The notes beneath the pieces were generated by a model, which made no database searches, was not told the origin of the DNA, and worked only from the letters and a program-made list of their open reading frames with translations. A program made the position numbers and the translations under genes. From JBEKDJ01 sp050014415 (lineage in GTDB: Bacteria; Desulfobacterota; BSN033; UBA1163), in assembly GCA_050014415.1 (NCBI GenBank), contig JBEKDJ010000051.1, forward strand, positions 1 through 21,258: DNA of 21,258 nucleotides, given 5' to 3'. Below, piece after piece: positions 1-7,705 of this stretch; position 1 is the first letter of the stretch; each line of letters opens with the position of its first letter.

Positions 1-137
1 AAACACAGGCATAACCTGGGGTAAAGATTTTTCTGCCCTCCCGCAAATCCGCATCTGTACTCATCTTCCGAACATCGCAAAAAGCTCTTTCAACTGTCTT
101 CTAAAAAAAACACATTGTCCAATCCCATCTTCTCCTA

Positions 138-491
138 TCAGATAAAGGATCCCATCAAATCGGAGATCATCTTTTCAACTCCACCTGACGTCTCTTTCTC
201 GATTCGTCCGAGAACCTCTTCCACCTGACGTCTGAGCACTGGATCGGAAAGATCGTCTATCCTCCGATAGAACCACATACTTCTTCCCAGCCGGAAGTTA
301 ATCTTCTCCTCTGCGGGAAGAGCCAGATAGCGGTCGATCAGGACTCGCTTCTTTCCCTTCTCTTCCCGAAATTTCCCTTCTACCTCTTCAGGCAGGTTTA
401 AAATGCGGTCACTCACGAAGGTGCTGTCGATCCCTTCCAGGTTTTCGACAAAGAGCTCTTCCTCTCTCATCACCTCATCATCGGTCCACAA
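138..491 (-). CDS. Small acidic protein of unknown function
   Basis: A 117-residue protein that I do not recognise. It is hydrophilic, rich in Glu and Arg, has no signal peptide or membrane segment and no cysteines, and looks mostly helical. The start is a TTG codon at 491. It is chosen because an AGGAG-type ribosome site lies about 10 bases upstream and an in-frame stop lies a little further up, so no ATG start is available. The gene sits 24 bases after the stop of the radical-SAM remnant, in the same direction, so it was probably the last gene of the lipoprotein/HD/radical-SAM unit. Codon use and composition match the neighbours. Its function is unknown; a role linked to the lost radical-SAM enzyme is only a guess from position. 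Confidence 0.7.
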   Translation of the reverse strand: MWTDDEVMREEELFVENLEGIDSTFVSDRILNLPEEVEGKFREEKGKKRVLIDRYLALPAEEKINFRLGRSMWFYRRIDDLSDPVLRRQVEEVLGRIEKETSGGVEKMISDLMGSFI

Positions 492-515
492 GATGAATTC
501 TCTCCTTTCTATCTT

Positions 516-795
516 CTAGTCGAGGGGCATTATCTTTAGAATCTTCAGCGTGCGAACTCGAATAAAGTCGAGGTTGATCTGATTGAGAACCATTGCCGCT
601 CCGGTGGCATGGTCTCGGCACATCCCTTTCTTCACATATTGGAGAATAGGTGCGGCAGAATTCGCACCGATGGCACTGACAGTTGCGTGTGATCCTCAGG
701 AGAAGACTGGTTGACTCGTTTGCAGGGGAAATTCGGCCTTACTCAAGACTCACTTCTGTCTCGGGAGACTCCGATCCGAGGGACACCTCTCCCAT
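516..795 (-). pseudogene. Radical-SAM protein remnant (both ends kept, middle deleted)
   Basis: Two pieces of one protein appear to be joined out of frame. Reading down from an ATG at 795 there are 18 codons, then TAA (739-741), then a stretch ending ESTSLLLRITRNC (to 679). That resembles the conserved beginning of radical-SAM enzymes, where RNC leads into the iron-sulfur cysteine motif. From about 690 down to the TAG at 516 a frame shifted by one reads SAIGANSAAPILQYVKKG and later DHATGAAMVLNQINLDF. This looks like a genuine conserved C-terminus, and it ends just before the next gene. A full enzyme would need some 300 more residues, so the middle is missing, and the first part also carries a nonsense codon. 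The HD gene upstream overlaps the start by about 46 bases. The family assignment comes from recognition of motifs, not a search; a bad assembly join is the main alternative. Confidence 0.5.
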
Positions 796-1352
796 CGAAG
801 GCTTTCAAGGTCGTTTGGATTGGTCTCCAAAATCGAGAAGATTTTATTCTCAACTGCTAAAGTGGCCTTCTCCAATCGTTCCAATTGTCCCAGGACCCAT
901 TTGCCCTTTCCATATCGATCTCTGAGATCGCTGAACCTCTCTTCCAAAGAGACGATCCGGTCGTGCCGAACTCGTTTATCTGCATAGTTGACCACTTCTT
1001 CTTCCGATATCGACAAGCACTGTTTTCCTTCGGATAGCTGGATGTGTTCTGCCACTACCTCTCCCACCCTCTCATATCCCATCTCTTTCAAGAGCTGGGC
1101 GCCTGCTGCAGCATGGTCCTCCTTCGTTTTGAGGCATTCTGTCTTTGCGAGGTCGTGCAGCAACGAAGCCGCTTCGACCAAACCGAGGTCAAGCCCTTGC
1201 CCCTTCTTGTTCAACTCCGTGGAGATACAGAGGGCGACCTTTGTTACCTCGATGCTGTGGTTTATGATGTGATCGAGCATCCCAAACTTATCCATCAGTC
1301 TAAGACACTCTTCTCGGGTCGGGATCATCTTACTCTTCCGCTTCGCATCCAC
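750..1352 (-). CDS. HD-domain phosphohydrolase
   Basis: A soluble 200-residue protein with the full metal-binding pattern of the HD superfamily: His32, the His66-Asp67 pair (in AASLLHDLAK), His80, His103 and Asp125 (in VNYADKRV). Members of this HDIG-type group hydrolyse phosphomonoesters or phosphodiesters of nucleotides; the substrate cannot be read from sequence. The start is a GTG at 1352 with a GAGGG ribosome site 4-5 bases upstream; an ATG eight codons later is an alternative. It lies 134 bases downstream of the lipoprotein gene on the same strand and is followed directly by the decayed radical-SAM gene, whose start it overlaps. The last 15 or so residues, after NPNDLESL, are basic and may lie outside the conserved domain. 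Confidence 0.85.
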   Translation of the reverse strand: MDAKRKSKMIPTREECLRLMDKFGMLDHIINHSIEVTKVALCISTELNKKGQGLDLGLVEAASLLHDLAKTECLKTKEDHAAAGAQLLKEMGYERVGEVVAEHIQLSEGKQCLSISEEEVVNYADKRVRHDRIVSLEERFSDLRDRYGKGKWVLGQLERLEKATLAVENKIFSILETNPNDLESLRWERCPSDRSLPRQK

Positions 1353-1486
1353 TATTCCCTCTAAAAGGCCCCCTTTTCAGGTTCGAAGATTTGATTATTG
1401 GCTTAGAGAGCTCTCCGATATGCTTCTGAACATTCCCGATCACTCCTACTGGATCATTCTCATCTCCTCAACGAGTGATGGGCGGA

Positions 1487-2689
1487 TTAGGGGTGTTGAA
1501 TGATGAGGTGTCCCTCCACTTTCTTATCGACGAGGTTCGTAACGAAGATACTCCAAACATTCTCCTTCTGAACTTCTTCAAAAGGGATGGGAAATTCCAC
1601 TTTCAGTGGGTTTCTCCCCGAGAGAGTGGGCATTCCATTGTTGTTTCCTGATTTTTCAAAAGACAGCATGAGGCAGGAACCGCCCCCTTCCCATCTTGCC
1701 TCGATCTTTACTTTTTCTGTCTGACCTTCACCCTGAGGTCGCGGAGCGGAAAAGGAAAAAGAGAATCCCTCTTTCTCCTGAGGTCCAATCTTAAACGGGA
1801 AAATAACGAATGTTCTTTCGAGGACGTTATTTTCTAGATGGATATCATCGGAGGATAGTCTTGGGAAGATGAATACCTTTACTTTGGAGATCCCAGCAAT
1901 TCCAATCTGATAGGGAGGGACAATGACGTAACGATTTCCAAGTTTGGCCTTCAATACCTCGGGAATGTAATGGTCAAACTCCAGAACCTTTTGGTTATTC
2001 ACAAAAATTCGAACTCGAAGGATGATTCCTTTTCGAAGATCGACCTCGCCCACATTAGAAAGGACAATATCGAGTTCTAGGTCTTCTGTCAATTCCAGAT
2101 CCTTCACTGTGATGTCAGGCCCAACAGGTAGCCCCTCCAGTATTCTCGTTAGATCTTTATTCTCTCGATTCGATTCCATCATTTCGAGGCCAGTATCCAA
2201 ATCAGCATGAATGTTATGCCGGCCTGAAATGGTTAAGGGGATGGCAAAGGTGAGACTTTCTTTTGGCAAAAGAAAGGATTGGTCGGAGAGGCTGCTCAAT
2301 GGGTAACTGCCTTCCGGTTGGCCGTCCACAATGACTTTGAGGCTCCCGGCCCCGAGGGGGAATGAGGCGTCACCCCTGTTTTCCACGCTGATGACCAATC
2401 TCTTTTTCGGATTGAGAAAAAGGTCCGTGATGGCAATGTTGGGAAGCAGAAGAGGTTCAACAGGAACCTCCGATTCGAGAGCAATCTCATCCTCTTCTTG
2501 TTTATCCTCCTTGGCCTCCTCCTTCTGCACCAATTCGGTTTCCTCGTTGCTCAAAGAAGTAAGAGAAGACTCAGGATCAGTAGGAGGCACTACCAGGGAG
2601 GAAGACGGGGGGAGTTGGTCGGCTATTCGGGCTGCGCAGCCAAAGAAAAAGATGGGAAAGGCGAAAAAGCATATCGCCCTTTTGAACAT
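1487..2689 (-). CDS. Lipoprotein with CARDB-like domains
   Basis: Secreted lipoprotein of about 400 residues. The N-terminus (MFKRAICFFAF, then FFFGC) is a lipoprotein signal peptide with Cys18 as the probable lipidated residue. The lipobox is weak, having Phe where Leu is usual. A low-complexity Glu/Pro/Ser linker follows. Two beta-rich repeats come next, each beginning with a pattern like PNIAITDLFLNPKKRLVISV and closing with MESNRENK or HLENNVLE; this is the style of CARDB cell-adhesion-related domains. A further beta-rich C-terminal region follows. An ATG at 2710 is in frame, but a GGAGG sequence overlaps it, so GGAGG more likely serves the ATG at 2689, though that spacing of 14 bases is long. 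It is probably an outer-membrane-anchored structural or binding protein; the ligand is unknown. It may be the first gene of the unit leading to the HD gene. Confidence 0.75.
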   Translation of the reverse strand: MFKRAICFFAFPIFFFGCAARIADQLPPSSSLVVPPTDPESSLTSLSNEETELVQKEEAKEDKQEEDEIALESEVPVEPLLLPNIAITDLFLNPKKRLVISVENRGDASFPLGAGSLKVIVDGQPEGSYPLSSLSDQSFLLPKESLTFAIPLTISGRHNIHADLDTGLEMMESNRENKDLTRILEGLPVGPDITVKDLELTEDLELDIVLSNVGEVDLRKGIILRVRIFVNNQKVLEFDHYIPEVLKAKLGNRYVIVPPYQIGIAGISKVKVFIFPRLSSDDIHLENNVLERTFVIFPFKIGPQEKEGFSFSFSAPRPQGEGQTEKVKIEARWEGGGSCLMLSFEKSGNNNGMPTLSGRNPLKVEFPIPFEEVQKENVWSIFVTNLVDKKVEGHLIIQHP

Positions 2690-2724
2690 GAATGAAATCG
2701 AAACCTCCATGAAGAAAATAGCTC

Positions 2725-2754
2725 ATCACACAGCCAAATGCAAGAACTTTTCAA
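2725..2754 (-). promoter_or_regulatory. Possible promoter of the lipoprotein unit
   Basis: On the minus strand TTGAAA (2749-2754) and TGTGAT (2725-2730) are separated by 18 bases, placing transcription start some 25 bases before the lipoprotein start region. The -10 box is weak, so this is a tentative sigma-70 type call. Confidence 0.3.
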
Positions 2755-2819
2755 CTTCGGCAATTCAGATAATGGACTTTAAACACCAGCCATTTCTTTT
2801 TCGTGAGAACGCGAATTTT

Positions 2820-3140
2820 GAGTCGTTAGTCCACCCGAGGTGGGAATAAGTCTCACACCTGCCTGCCGAAACGTCACACCCCGATGTGCAGGGACAACTT
2901 ACGCTTTGCGACATGAAACTCAGTCTAATCGTCGAATCACAGTTGCTACTCTGGTAAGCTTGACCCATTCGGCTGCACCAAGACCTCGGCGTGAGCTCGT
3001 CCGAAGGTCCTGCCTCTAAAGACGGCGTCAGAGACCACCGCTCAGGGTCAACCCTGGGCCCTCGACCTGAGACTGCGGCAAGCCAGTCGTGTCGCTCGGG
3101 TTGAAGGCGAGCCCCGGTCTTCAGACGGAGAAGTAGCAGG
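2820..3140. other. GC-rich intergenic island with hairpins, no gene
   Basis: The gap between the lipoprotein gene and threonine aldolase exceeds 500 bases. Its core is clearly more GC-rich than both flanks and carries short inverted repeats, such as CCACCCGAGGTGG near 2832, CAGGGTCAACCCTG near 3046 and GCTCG/CGAGC near 3096. A long minus-strand reading frame crosses it (3148 to 2765), but it is rich in Ser, Arg, Cys and Pro, lacks any recognisable motif and has no convincing ribosome site, so I do not call it a gene. A structured RNA or the remains of a mobile element are possible. I could match it to no RNA family: there is no tmRNA tag end, no RNase P core and no group II domain V visible. 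Confidence 0.4.
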
Positions 3141-3141
3141 G

Positions 3142-3170
3142 TTGACACTCATCCTCTAAAATTGTATCTA
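3142..3170 (+). promoter_or_regulatory. Probable promoter of threonine aldolase
   Basis: A perfect TTGACA (3142-3147) is followed after 17 bases by TATCTA (3165-3170), leaving a leader of roughly 45 bases before the ATG at 3223. The -35 box is consensus and the -10 box is weak. Confidence 0.45.
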
Positions 3171-3222
3171 TCATATGTGTCTGGAAAGACTTCAAGTAGT
3201 CCAGATCTGATTTGGAGAAGAC

Positions 3223-4257
3223 ATGACGGATTTCATCGATCTCAGAAGTGATACCGTGACCAAACCCACGCCTGCTATGAGAAAGGCGATGGCAGAAGCA
3301 GAAGTGGGTGATGATGTCTTTGGCGAAGATCCTACAGTGAATTTCCTTCAGGAGAAAATCGCCAGGATTCTTGGAAAAGAGAGTGCTCTCTTCGTCCCTT
3401 CGGGCACAATGGCCAATCAGCTGGCCATCAAATCCCATACACAGCCTGGTGATGAGGTGATCATTGAAGCTACCTCCCATCCTTACAATTTCGAGGGTGG
3501 AGCTGCGGCTGCCCTTTCGGGTATTCAGTTTTATTGTATCAAAGGTGCCCGCGGTATTCTTGATGCCTCTCAGGTTGAGGAGGCGGTCAGACCTGAAGAC
3601 CACCACTTTCCAGTCACACGGCTGATCTGTCTTGAAAACACGCATAACCGGGGTGGAGGATCTGTCTATCCCTTGGAACAAATGGCTGCAATCCATCGAT
3701 TAGCCAAATCAAAGGGGCTTCTGCTCCATCTCGATGGAGCCAGACTCTGGAACGCCTCTGTCGCTCATGGGGTCGACCCGAAAGAATATGCACAATGGAC
3801 GGATTCTGTATCGGTCTGCCTGTCCAAGGGCCTGGGGGCTCCGATTGGATCCCTGGTGGCAGGATCAAGAACATTCATCGATCGAGTCCATCGTTTTCGC
3901 AAGATGTTCGGAGGCGGAATGCGTCAAGTGGGCATTATTGCTGCTGCTGGAATTTACGCTTTGGATCACCACATGGAGCGGCTGAAGGAAGACCACCAGA
4001 ATGCAAAACGCATAGCCTTAGGTTTGGAGAAGTTCACAGGGGTTTCTGTCGATCCGGAACATGTGGAGACGAATATCGTCATCTTGGACGTGGAGAATAC
4101 AGGAATGACCGCTCCTCATGTAGCGGAAGCGATGAAGCAAAAGAGGATTCTGATACACGCCCTTGGAAGGACACAGATCCGCCTGGTCACTCACCTGGAT
4201 GTATCGAGTGAGGATATTGAGGTGGCTCTTGAAGCTTTTGAGAAGGTATTGAAGTAA
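3223..4257 (+). CDS. ltaE: Low-specificity L-threonine aldolase
   Basis: Cytosolic pyridoxal-phosphate enzyme that cleaves L-threonine or L-allo-threonine to glycine and acetaldehyde. The 344-residue length is normal for the family. The N-terminus IDLRSDTVTKPTPAMRKAM is the family signature. The cofactor-phosphate region lies around ALFVPSGTMANQLA, the aspartate facing the pyridine nitrogen is in LHLDGARLWNA, and the Schiff-base lysine is Lys202 in CLSKGLGAP. The start is clear: GGAG lies 7 bases before the ATG and a TTGACA promoter about 75 bases upstream. It stands alone between two long gaps. Acetaldehyde from this reaction is a possible substrate of the tungsten oxidoreductase encoded downstream, but that link is inference from proximity only. 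Fold-type I relatives such as alanine or phenylserine aldolases cannot be wholly excluded. Confidence 0.92.
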   Translation: MTDFIDLRSDTVTKPTPAMRKAMAEAEVGDDVFGEDPTVNFLQEKIARILGKESALFVPSGTMANQLAIKSHTQPGDEVIIEATSHPYNFEGGAAAALSGIQFYCIKGARGILDASQVEEAVRPEDHHFPVTRLICLENTHNRGGGSVYPLEQMAAIHRLAKSKGLLLHLDGARLWNASVAHGVDPKEYAQWTDSVSVCLSKGLGAPIGSLVAGSRTFIDRVHRFRKMFGGGMRQVGIIAAAGIYALDHHMERLKEDHQNAKRIALGLEKFTGVSVDPEHVETNIVILDVENTGMTAPHVAEAMKQKRILIHALGRTQIRLVTHLDVSSEDIEVALEAFEKVLK

Positions 4258-4628
4258 CCGCGTTTGATGAACTCATCGATAACTTACGACCAAGCCTTGT
4301 ACCTGATCTTGTGCAGGACAAGCACCAATAGATACTAGTCAATACCCAGATTCCGAAAACCAAACGTTACTTGGTGAGGCCTAAACTGACTGGATATTGG
4401 AACTATTAATTATCTCAGAGTAAATTTGCTGCTGGCTAAGGGAAGTCTCAACCTCCATTTTGGGCGAGCAGAGTTGTCCTATCCGTCCGATTTGCAGGTT
4501 TTGCAGAGTCTGGCAATTGGTCATTGGTTGTGATCTGGAATTTGGTCACCGGTGATTGGTGTTTGTTTGGTCCTGCCATCGCGGGATTGGAATCTGGCTA
4601 TTAGTGATTCTTTTGCGAGGAGGAGAGG
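4258..4628. other. Intergenic region, no gene seen
   Basis: 371 bases between threonine aldolase and the ferredoxin. No reading frame here looks like protein. The last third (about 4505-4560) is rich in near-repeats of the type ATTGGTCATTGGT and GGTCACCGGTGATTGG, possibly degenerate intergenic repeat debris. A purine-rich ribosome site (GAGGAGGAGAGG) ends directly at the ferredoxin ATG. I see no convincing promoter or terminator. Confidence 0.5.
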
Positions 4629-5168
4629 ATGTCTTGGAAGCTGGCCGTGGTACCCGAAAGATGTTCGGGATGTAAGATTTGTGAACTGGTCTGTTCCATT
4701 CAGCGGTTTGGAGTCAACAACCCGAAAAAGAGCGCCATCCGGGTCATGGTGGTCTATCCCCATCCGATCATTCGGATGCCCATTGTCTGCCGCCAATGCA
4801 AGGTTGCCAAGTGTATGGAGAATTGCCCAACAGGAGCCATTGTGTTGAAGGATGGTATTTACGACATCGACGCAGAGAAGTGTATTTCATGCCAACAGTG
4901 TGTGATTTCTTGCCCCTTCGGTGCCATCTTCTTGCATGACGAAATGGAGATCCCCTTCAAATGCAACCTCTGCAATGGAACTCCTCACTGTGTGGACGCA
5001 TGCCCTAAAAATGCTCTTCTCTTCCTGCCTGAACATGTCTTGGGCCAAGCCCAGAGAATGGCCAGCGTGTTGAAATATGTGCACATGAAAGAAGTGGAAT
5101 ATGTTGAAAAGGGAGAAAGGAAGGTTCGGAGATATGCCGACATCGAAAAGGGAGATGCGGAAGATTAG
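4629..5168 (+). CDS. Four-cluster ferredoxin subunit of aldehyde oxidoreductase
   Basis: A 179-residue cytosolic electron-transfer protein with sixteen cysteines in four [4Fe-4S] motifs: Cys12/15/18/22, Cys54/57/62/66, Cys85/88/91/95 and Cys112/115/121/125. This arrangement is known from HydN-like ferredoxins and from the small subunit of tungsten aldehyde oxidoreductases (AorA type) and of benzoyl-CoA reductase (BamC type). A strong GAGGAGGAGAGG ribosome site precedes the ATG. Its end overlaps the oxidoreductase gene, which implies translational coupling and a stable complex. The likely role is to carry electrons between the tungsten site and an external acceptor. The basic, Lys/Glu-rich tail after residue 150 is probably not cluster-binding. 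AorA-like is my preferred reading because the partner looks like a typical aldehyde oxidoreductase. Confidence 0.9.
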   Translation: MSWKLAVVPERCSGCKICELVCSIQRFGVNNPKKSAIRVMVVYPHPIIRMPIVCRQCKVAKCMENCPTGAIVLKDGIYDIDAEKCISCQQCVISCPFGAIFLHDEMEIPFKCNLCNGTPHCVDACPKNALLFLPEHVLGQAQRMASVLKYVHMKEVEYVEKGERKVRRYADIEKGDAED

Positions 5169-6996
5169 GGGTGGTTATTTCTGGGAGATTCTCTGGATCG
5201 ATCTAGATCGGAAGGAAGCGAAGGCCTTGGAGTTTGACGACGCCTTCGCTCTCAAATATATCGGCGGAAGAGGATTTGGAGCCAAACTGGTCTGGGATCA
5301 TCTCCGAAAGGGAATCTTCGATCCCCTGGGTCCAGAAAACCTTTTGGTCATCTCTCCAGGCCCTCTCGGCGGTCTCTACCTTCCAGCATCTGGAAAGACC
5401 TCTTTTGTCTCAATCTCTCCGGAGACCGGGATTTACGGCGATTCGAACATGGGTGGCTCTTTTGGCGCAGAACTCCGCCAGGCCGGCTTAGATGCCGTTG
5501 CCATTACGGGAAAGGCCCCAACCCTCTCCTACCTCTGGATCGATAACGGAGGCGTGAGAATTATCCCTAACGACAAATTGAAAGGAAAAGGAAGTTTAGA
5601 GAGCGAAGGAATGATTAAGGAAGATCTCAAGGACGAGCATATTAAGGTGGCCACGATTGGTGTCGCCGGAGAGAATCAGGTTCGGTTCGCCTGTGTCACT
5701 TCAGATTGGGGGAGAAACTCTGGCAGGACTGGTATGGGTGCGGTCATGGGATCAAAAAACCTCAAGGCCATCGCCGTCCGAGGCTCAAAAGACCTTCCTG
5801 TCTTCGATCTTCCTCGATTGCAGTGTGCCTCTGAAGCCTCCTTCCGAAGCTTAAGGGCGAGCAAGAACTTTACCTTCTGGCAGGAACAAGGCCTGATGTC
5901 GGTTATCGACTATGTAAACGAGGCAGGGGTGATGCCGACCTTCAATTTTAGGGAGGGCGTCTTCGAGCATGCCAAAAAGGTCAACGGCTATGAGATGCTC
6001 TCAAAGTATAAGATCGGTGACACCTCTTGTTTTGCCTGCCCTATGGCCTGTGGAAATGTTTGTTTGGTGAAAGAAGGGAAATACCGCGGAACCGTTGTGG
6101 AAGGGCCCGAGTATGAGACAGCCTGTATGCTTGGCCCGAATGTGGGAGTCCAAAACTTCGCAGCCATTCTCAAAGGGAATCAACTTTGTGATGAACTCGG
6201 GATCGACACGATCACTGCAGGAAGCCTCATCGGAGTCCTGATGGAGGCACAGGAGACCGGTCTTCTTTCCGAAAAGGATCTGGACGGGATCAACTTCAAA
6301 TGGGGAGCTGAGGAAGCGATCTTAGAAACGATCCAGAGGATCGCTCATCGGAAGGGAATCGGCAATGTCCTTGCGGAAGGCAGTCTCGGCGTGATCAGGC
6401 AGTGGCCTCAACTTCGGCCCATCATCTCTCAGGTGAAAGGACTGGAACAATCCGCCTATGACGCAAGGATCGCCATTTCTATGGCGCTGGGATACGGAAC
6501 GTCGGATATCGGCGCGCATCACGCTCGGGCCTGGACGATCGCCAAGGAACTGGAGATGGGAATGGATTGGTCTTTGGAAAAGAAGGCCGATCTCGTCATC
6601 TACCACCAGACCCTCAGGCCTCTCTTCGACATGTTGGGGGTTTGCCGACTGCCATGGATCGAACTAGGTTTTGATGAACATCAATATGCAGAATTCTATT
6701 CCGCGGTCACTGGTCTCGAGACCACATTGAACCAACTTCTTCAACGCTCCATGGACATCTACGATCTCACCCGGGCAATCAACACGAAACTGGGAATCAC
6801 CCGGAAAGATGACTATCCGCCTGAAAGGGTCTTCAGCTTACCGATGACCGAAGGACCCCATGCGGGGAAGATCCTGCAGCGGGAGGACTACGAGGCCATC
6901 CTCGACGTCTATTATGAAAAGAGAGGCTGGACAAGAGACGGTTTGGTCGATGAGAAAAAAATTGAGATGTTTAATGACCCATTGATTACTGCTTAA
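5155..6996 (+). CDS. Tungsten-containing aldehyde:ferredoxin oxidoreductase
   Basis: Catalytic subunit of the AOR family, which interconverts aldehydes and carboxylic acids at a tungsten bis-pyranopterin centre. It starts GGYFWEILWIDL, the usual AOR opening. Counting from the ATG at 5155, the [4Fe-4S] ligands are Cys292, Cys295 and Cys299 (DTSCFACPMACG) and Cys497 (MLGVCRLPW), almost the same spacing as in the Pyrococcus enzyme (288, 291, 295, 494). At 613 residues it is full length. Earlier in-frame ATGs exist at 5101 and 5134; I prefer 5155 because the family begins there, although 5134 has a comparable ribosome site. The overlap with the ferredoxin gene is 14 bases with this start. No third subunit of the AorC (FAD) type follows. 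The natural substrate is unknown; relatives act on aliphatic or aromatic aldehydes, and BamB of anaerobic benzoyl-CoA reduction is a distant cousin. Confidence 0.92.
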   Translation: MRKIRGGYFWEILWIDLDRKEAKALEFDDAFALKYIGGRGFGAKLVWDHLRKGIFDPLGPENLLVISPGPLGGLYLPASGKTSFVSISPETGIYGDSNMGGSFGAELRQAGLDAVAITGKAPTLSYLWIDNGGVRIIPNDKLKGKGSLESEGMIKEDLKDEHIKVATIGVAGENQVRFACVTSDWGRNSGRTGMGAVMGSKNLKAIAVRGSKDLPVFDLPRLQCASEASFRSLRASKNFTFWQEQGLMSVIDYVNEAGVMPTFNFREGVFEHAKKVNGYEMLSKYKIGDTSCFACPMACGNVCLVKEGKYRGTVVEGPEYETACMLGPNVGVQNFAAILKGNQLCDELGIDTITAGSLIGVLMEAQETGLLSEKDLDGINFKWGAEEAILETIQRIAHRKGIGNVLAEGSLGVIRQWPQLRPIISQVKGLEQSAYDARIAISMALGYGTSDIGAHHARAWTIAKELEMGMDWSLEKKADLVIYHQTLRPLFDMLGVCRLPWIELGFDEHQYAEFYSAVTGLETTLNQLLQRSMDIYDLTRAINTKLGITRKDDYPPERVFSLPMTEGPHAGKILQREDYEAILDVYYEKRGWTRDGLVDEKKIEMFNDPLITA

Positions 6997-7021
6997 CTTG
7001 TGAGTGTCTCAGGAATCATCA

Positions 7022-7152
7022 AATCCGAAGCACGAAATCCGAAATTCGAAACAATCTCAGATGACCAGATTTTCAATGTTCCAAAGGAATATGGTTTAGG
7101 AAATTTGAATATTGAAAATTCGAATTTGTGTCGGATTTCGATATTCGGATTT
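7022..7152. repeat. Intergenic repeat element, copy A
   Basis: An AT-rich element of about 131 bases built from motifs like GAAATCCGAA and TTCGGATTTC, lying between the oxidoreductase and cutA. Its two ends recur in opposite orientation in the gatC-gatA gap. Positions 7022-7054 match 9468-9500 perfectly over 33 bases after reverse complementing, and 7131-7152 match 9186-9207 perfectly over 22 bases. The inner part around TGGTTTAGGAAATTTGA is also similar in both copies. No coding capacity is seen. Confidence 0.8.
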
Positions 7153-7213
7153 TGGATTTTAGAGGACACCTGTTAGGCTGCCAAATACCGAGAAATTCCT
7201 AGGTTAAAGAAAG

Positions 7214-7534
7214 ATGTCTGAGTCCATTGTTGTGTTGGTCACGTGCGGTTCTGAAGATGAGGCACTGGGGATTGCCCGATCACTCGTGGAAGAGCGCTTG
7301 GCCGCTTGTGTCAATCTCGTCTCTCCAATCCGCTCAATCTATCGATGGGAGGAAAAAGTATGGGACGAAAAGGAGTGGCTGCTGGTCATTAAGACACAGA
7401 AGCAGAACTTCCAGGAATTAGAGAAAAAGGTGAAGTCCCTTCATTCCTATTCTGTTCCGGAAATCATCGGCCTCCCCATCACCGAAGGTGCTTCTTCTTA
7501 CCTCGAATGGTTAGAAGCAATGACAAAGAAATAG
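7214..7534 (+). CDS. cutA: CutA family divalent-cation tolerance protein
   Basis: A 106-residue protein of the CutA family, whose members form very stable trimers with a ferredoxin-like fold and have been linked to copper and other divalent metal tolerance; the true biochemical role is unsettled. Family hallmarks are present: the opening IVVLVTCGSEDEALGIA, the stretch ERLAACVNLVSPIRSIYRW, then WLLVIKTQ and the C-terminal SVPEIIGLPITEGASSYLEWL. The length is normal and there is no signal peptide. A short purine run (AAAGAAAG) precedes the ATG. The gene lies alone between two intergenic repeat regions and converges on gatA. Its position between an inverted repeat pair is discussed in the findings. 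Confidence 0.93.
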   Translation: MSESIVVLVTCGSEDEALGIARSLVEERLAACVNLVSPIRSIYRWEEKVWDEKEWLLVIKTQKQNFQELEKKVKSLHSYSVPEIIGLPITEGASSYLEWLEAMTKK

Positions 7535-7602
7535 AAACTCCAAATTACACGCGCCAAATACCAAAATCCAAGTTCAGCTACCAAAATCCAAAATCTCAAC
7601 CG

Positions 7603-7649
7603 TTCTCACGCTTCCCCTCTTCCCGGAGGGGAGAGGGATGGGGTGAGAA
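7603..7649. repeat. Imperfect palindrome between convergent cutA and gatA
   Basis: Inner arms CCCCTC (7614-7619) and GAGGGG (7626-7631) can pair, and outer arms TTCTCAC (7603-7609) and GTGAGAA (7643-7649) can pair around them. It lies between the 3' ends of cutA and gatA, so it could serve as a bidirectional terminator or be a member of a dispersed palindromic repeat family. There is no long T-run on either side. Confidence 0.5.
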
Positions 7650-7705
7650 GTGCTCATCAGAAATTGGGACTTGGTCTCGCCTTGACGGGATTGGGATTTG
7701 GAATT

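Noticed and set aside
1..64. Possible start of a further minus-strand gene at ATG 64 running off the left edge
   Set aside because: Only 21 codons are visible, the ribosome site is poor and an in-frame stop lies shortly upstream; too little to support a call.
679..720. A cysteine-rich reading (CQCHRCEFC) in the remnant that looks like a metal-binding motif
   Set aside because: It overlaps in another frame the well-formed C-terminal radical-SAM-like sequence and loses protein character at once; it may be coincidence at the deletion junction.
2765..3148. A 127-codon minus-strand frame across the GC-rich island
   Set aside because: Composition rich in Ser, Arg, Pro and Cys, no motif, no good ribosome site, and it overlaps the probable threonine aldolase promoter; more likely chance in GC-rich DNA.
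4505..4560. Short TTGGT-rich direct repeats as a possible regulator-binding array
   Set aside because: The units vary in length and spacing and there is no promoter nearby; they look like intergenic debris.
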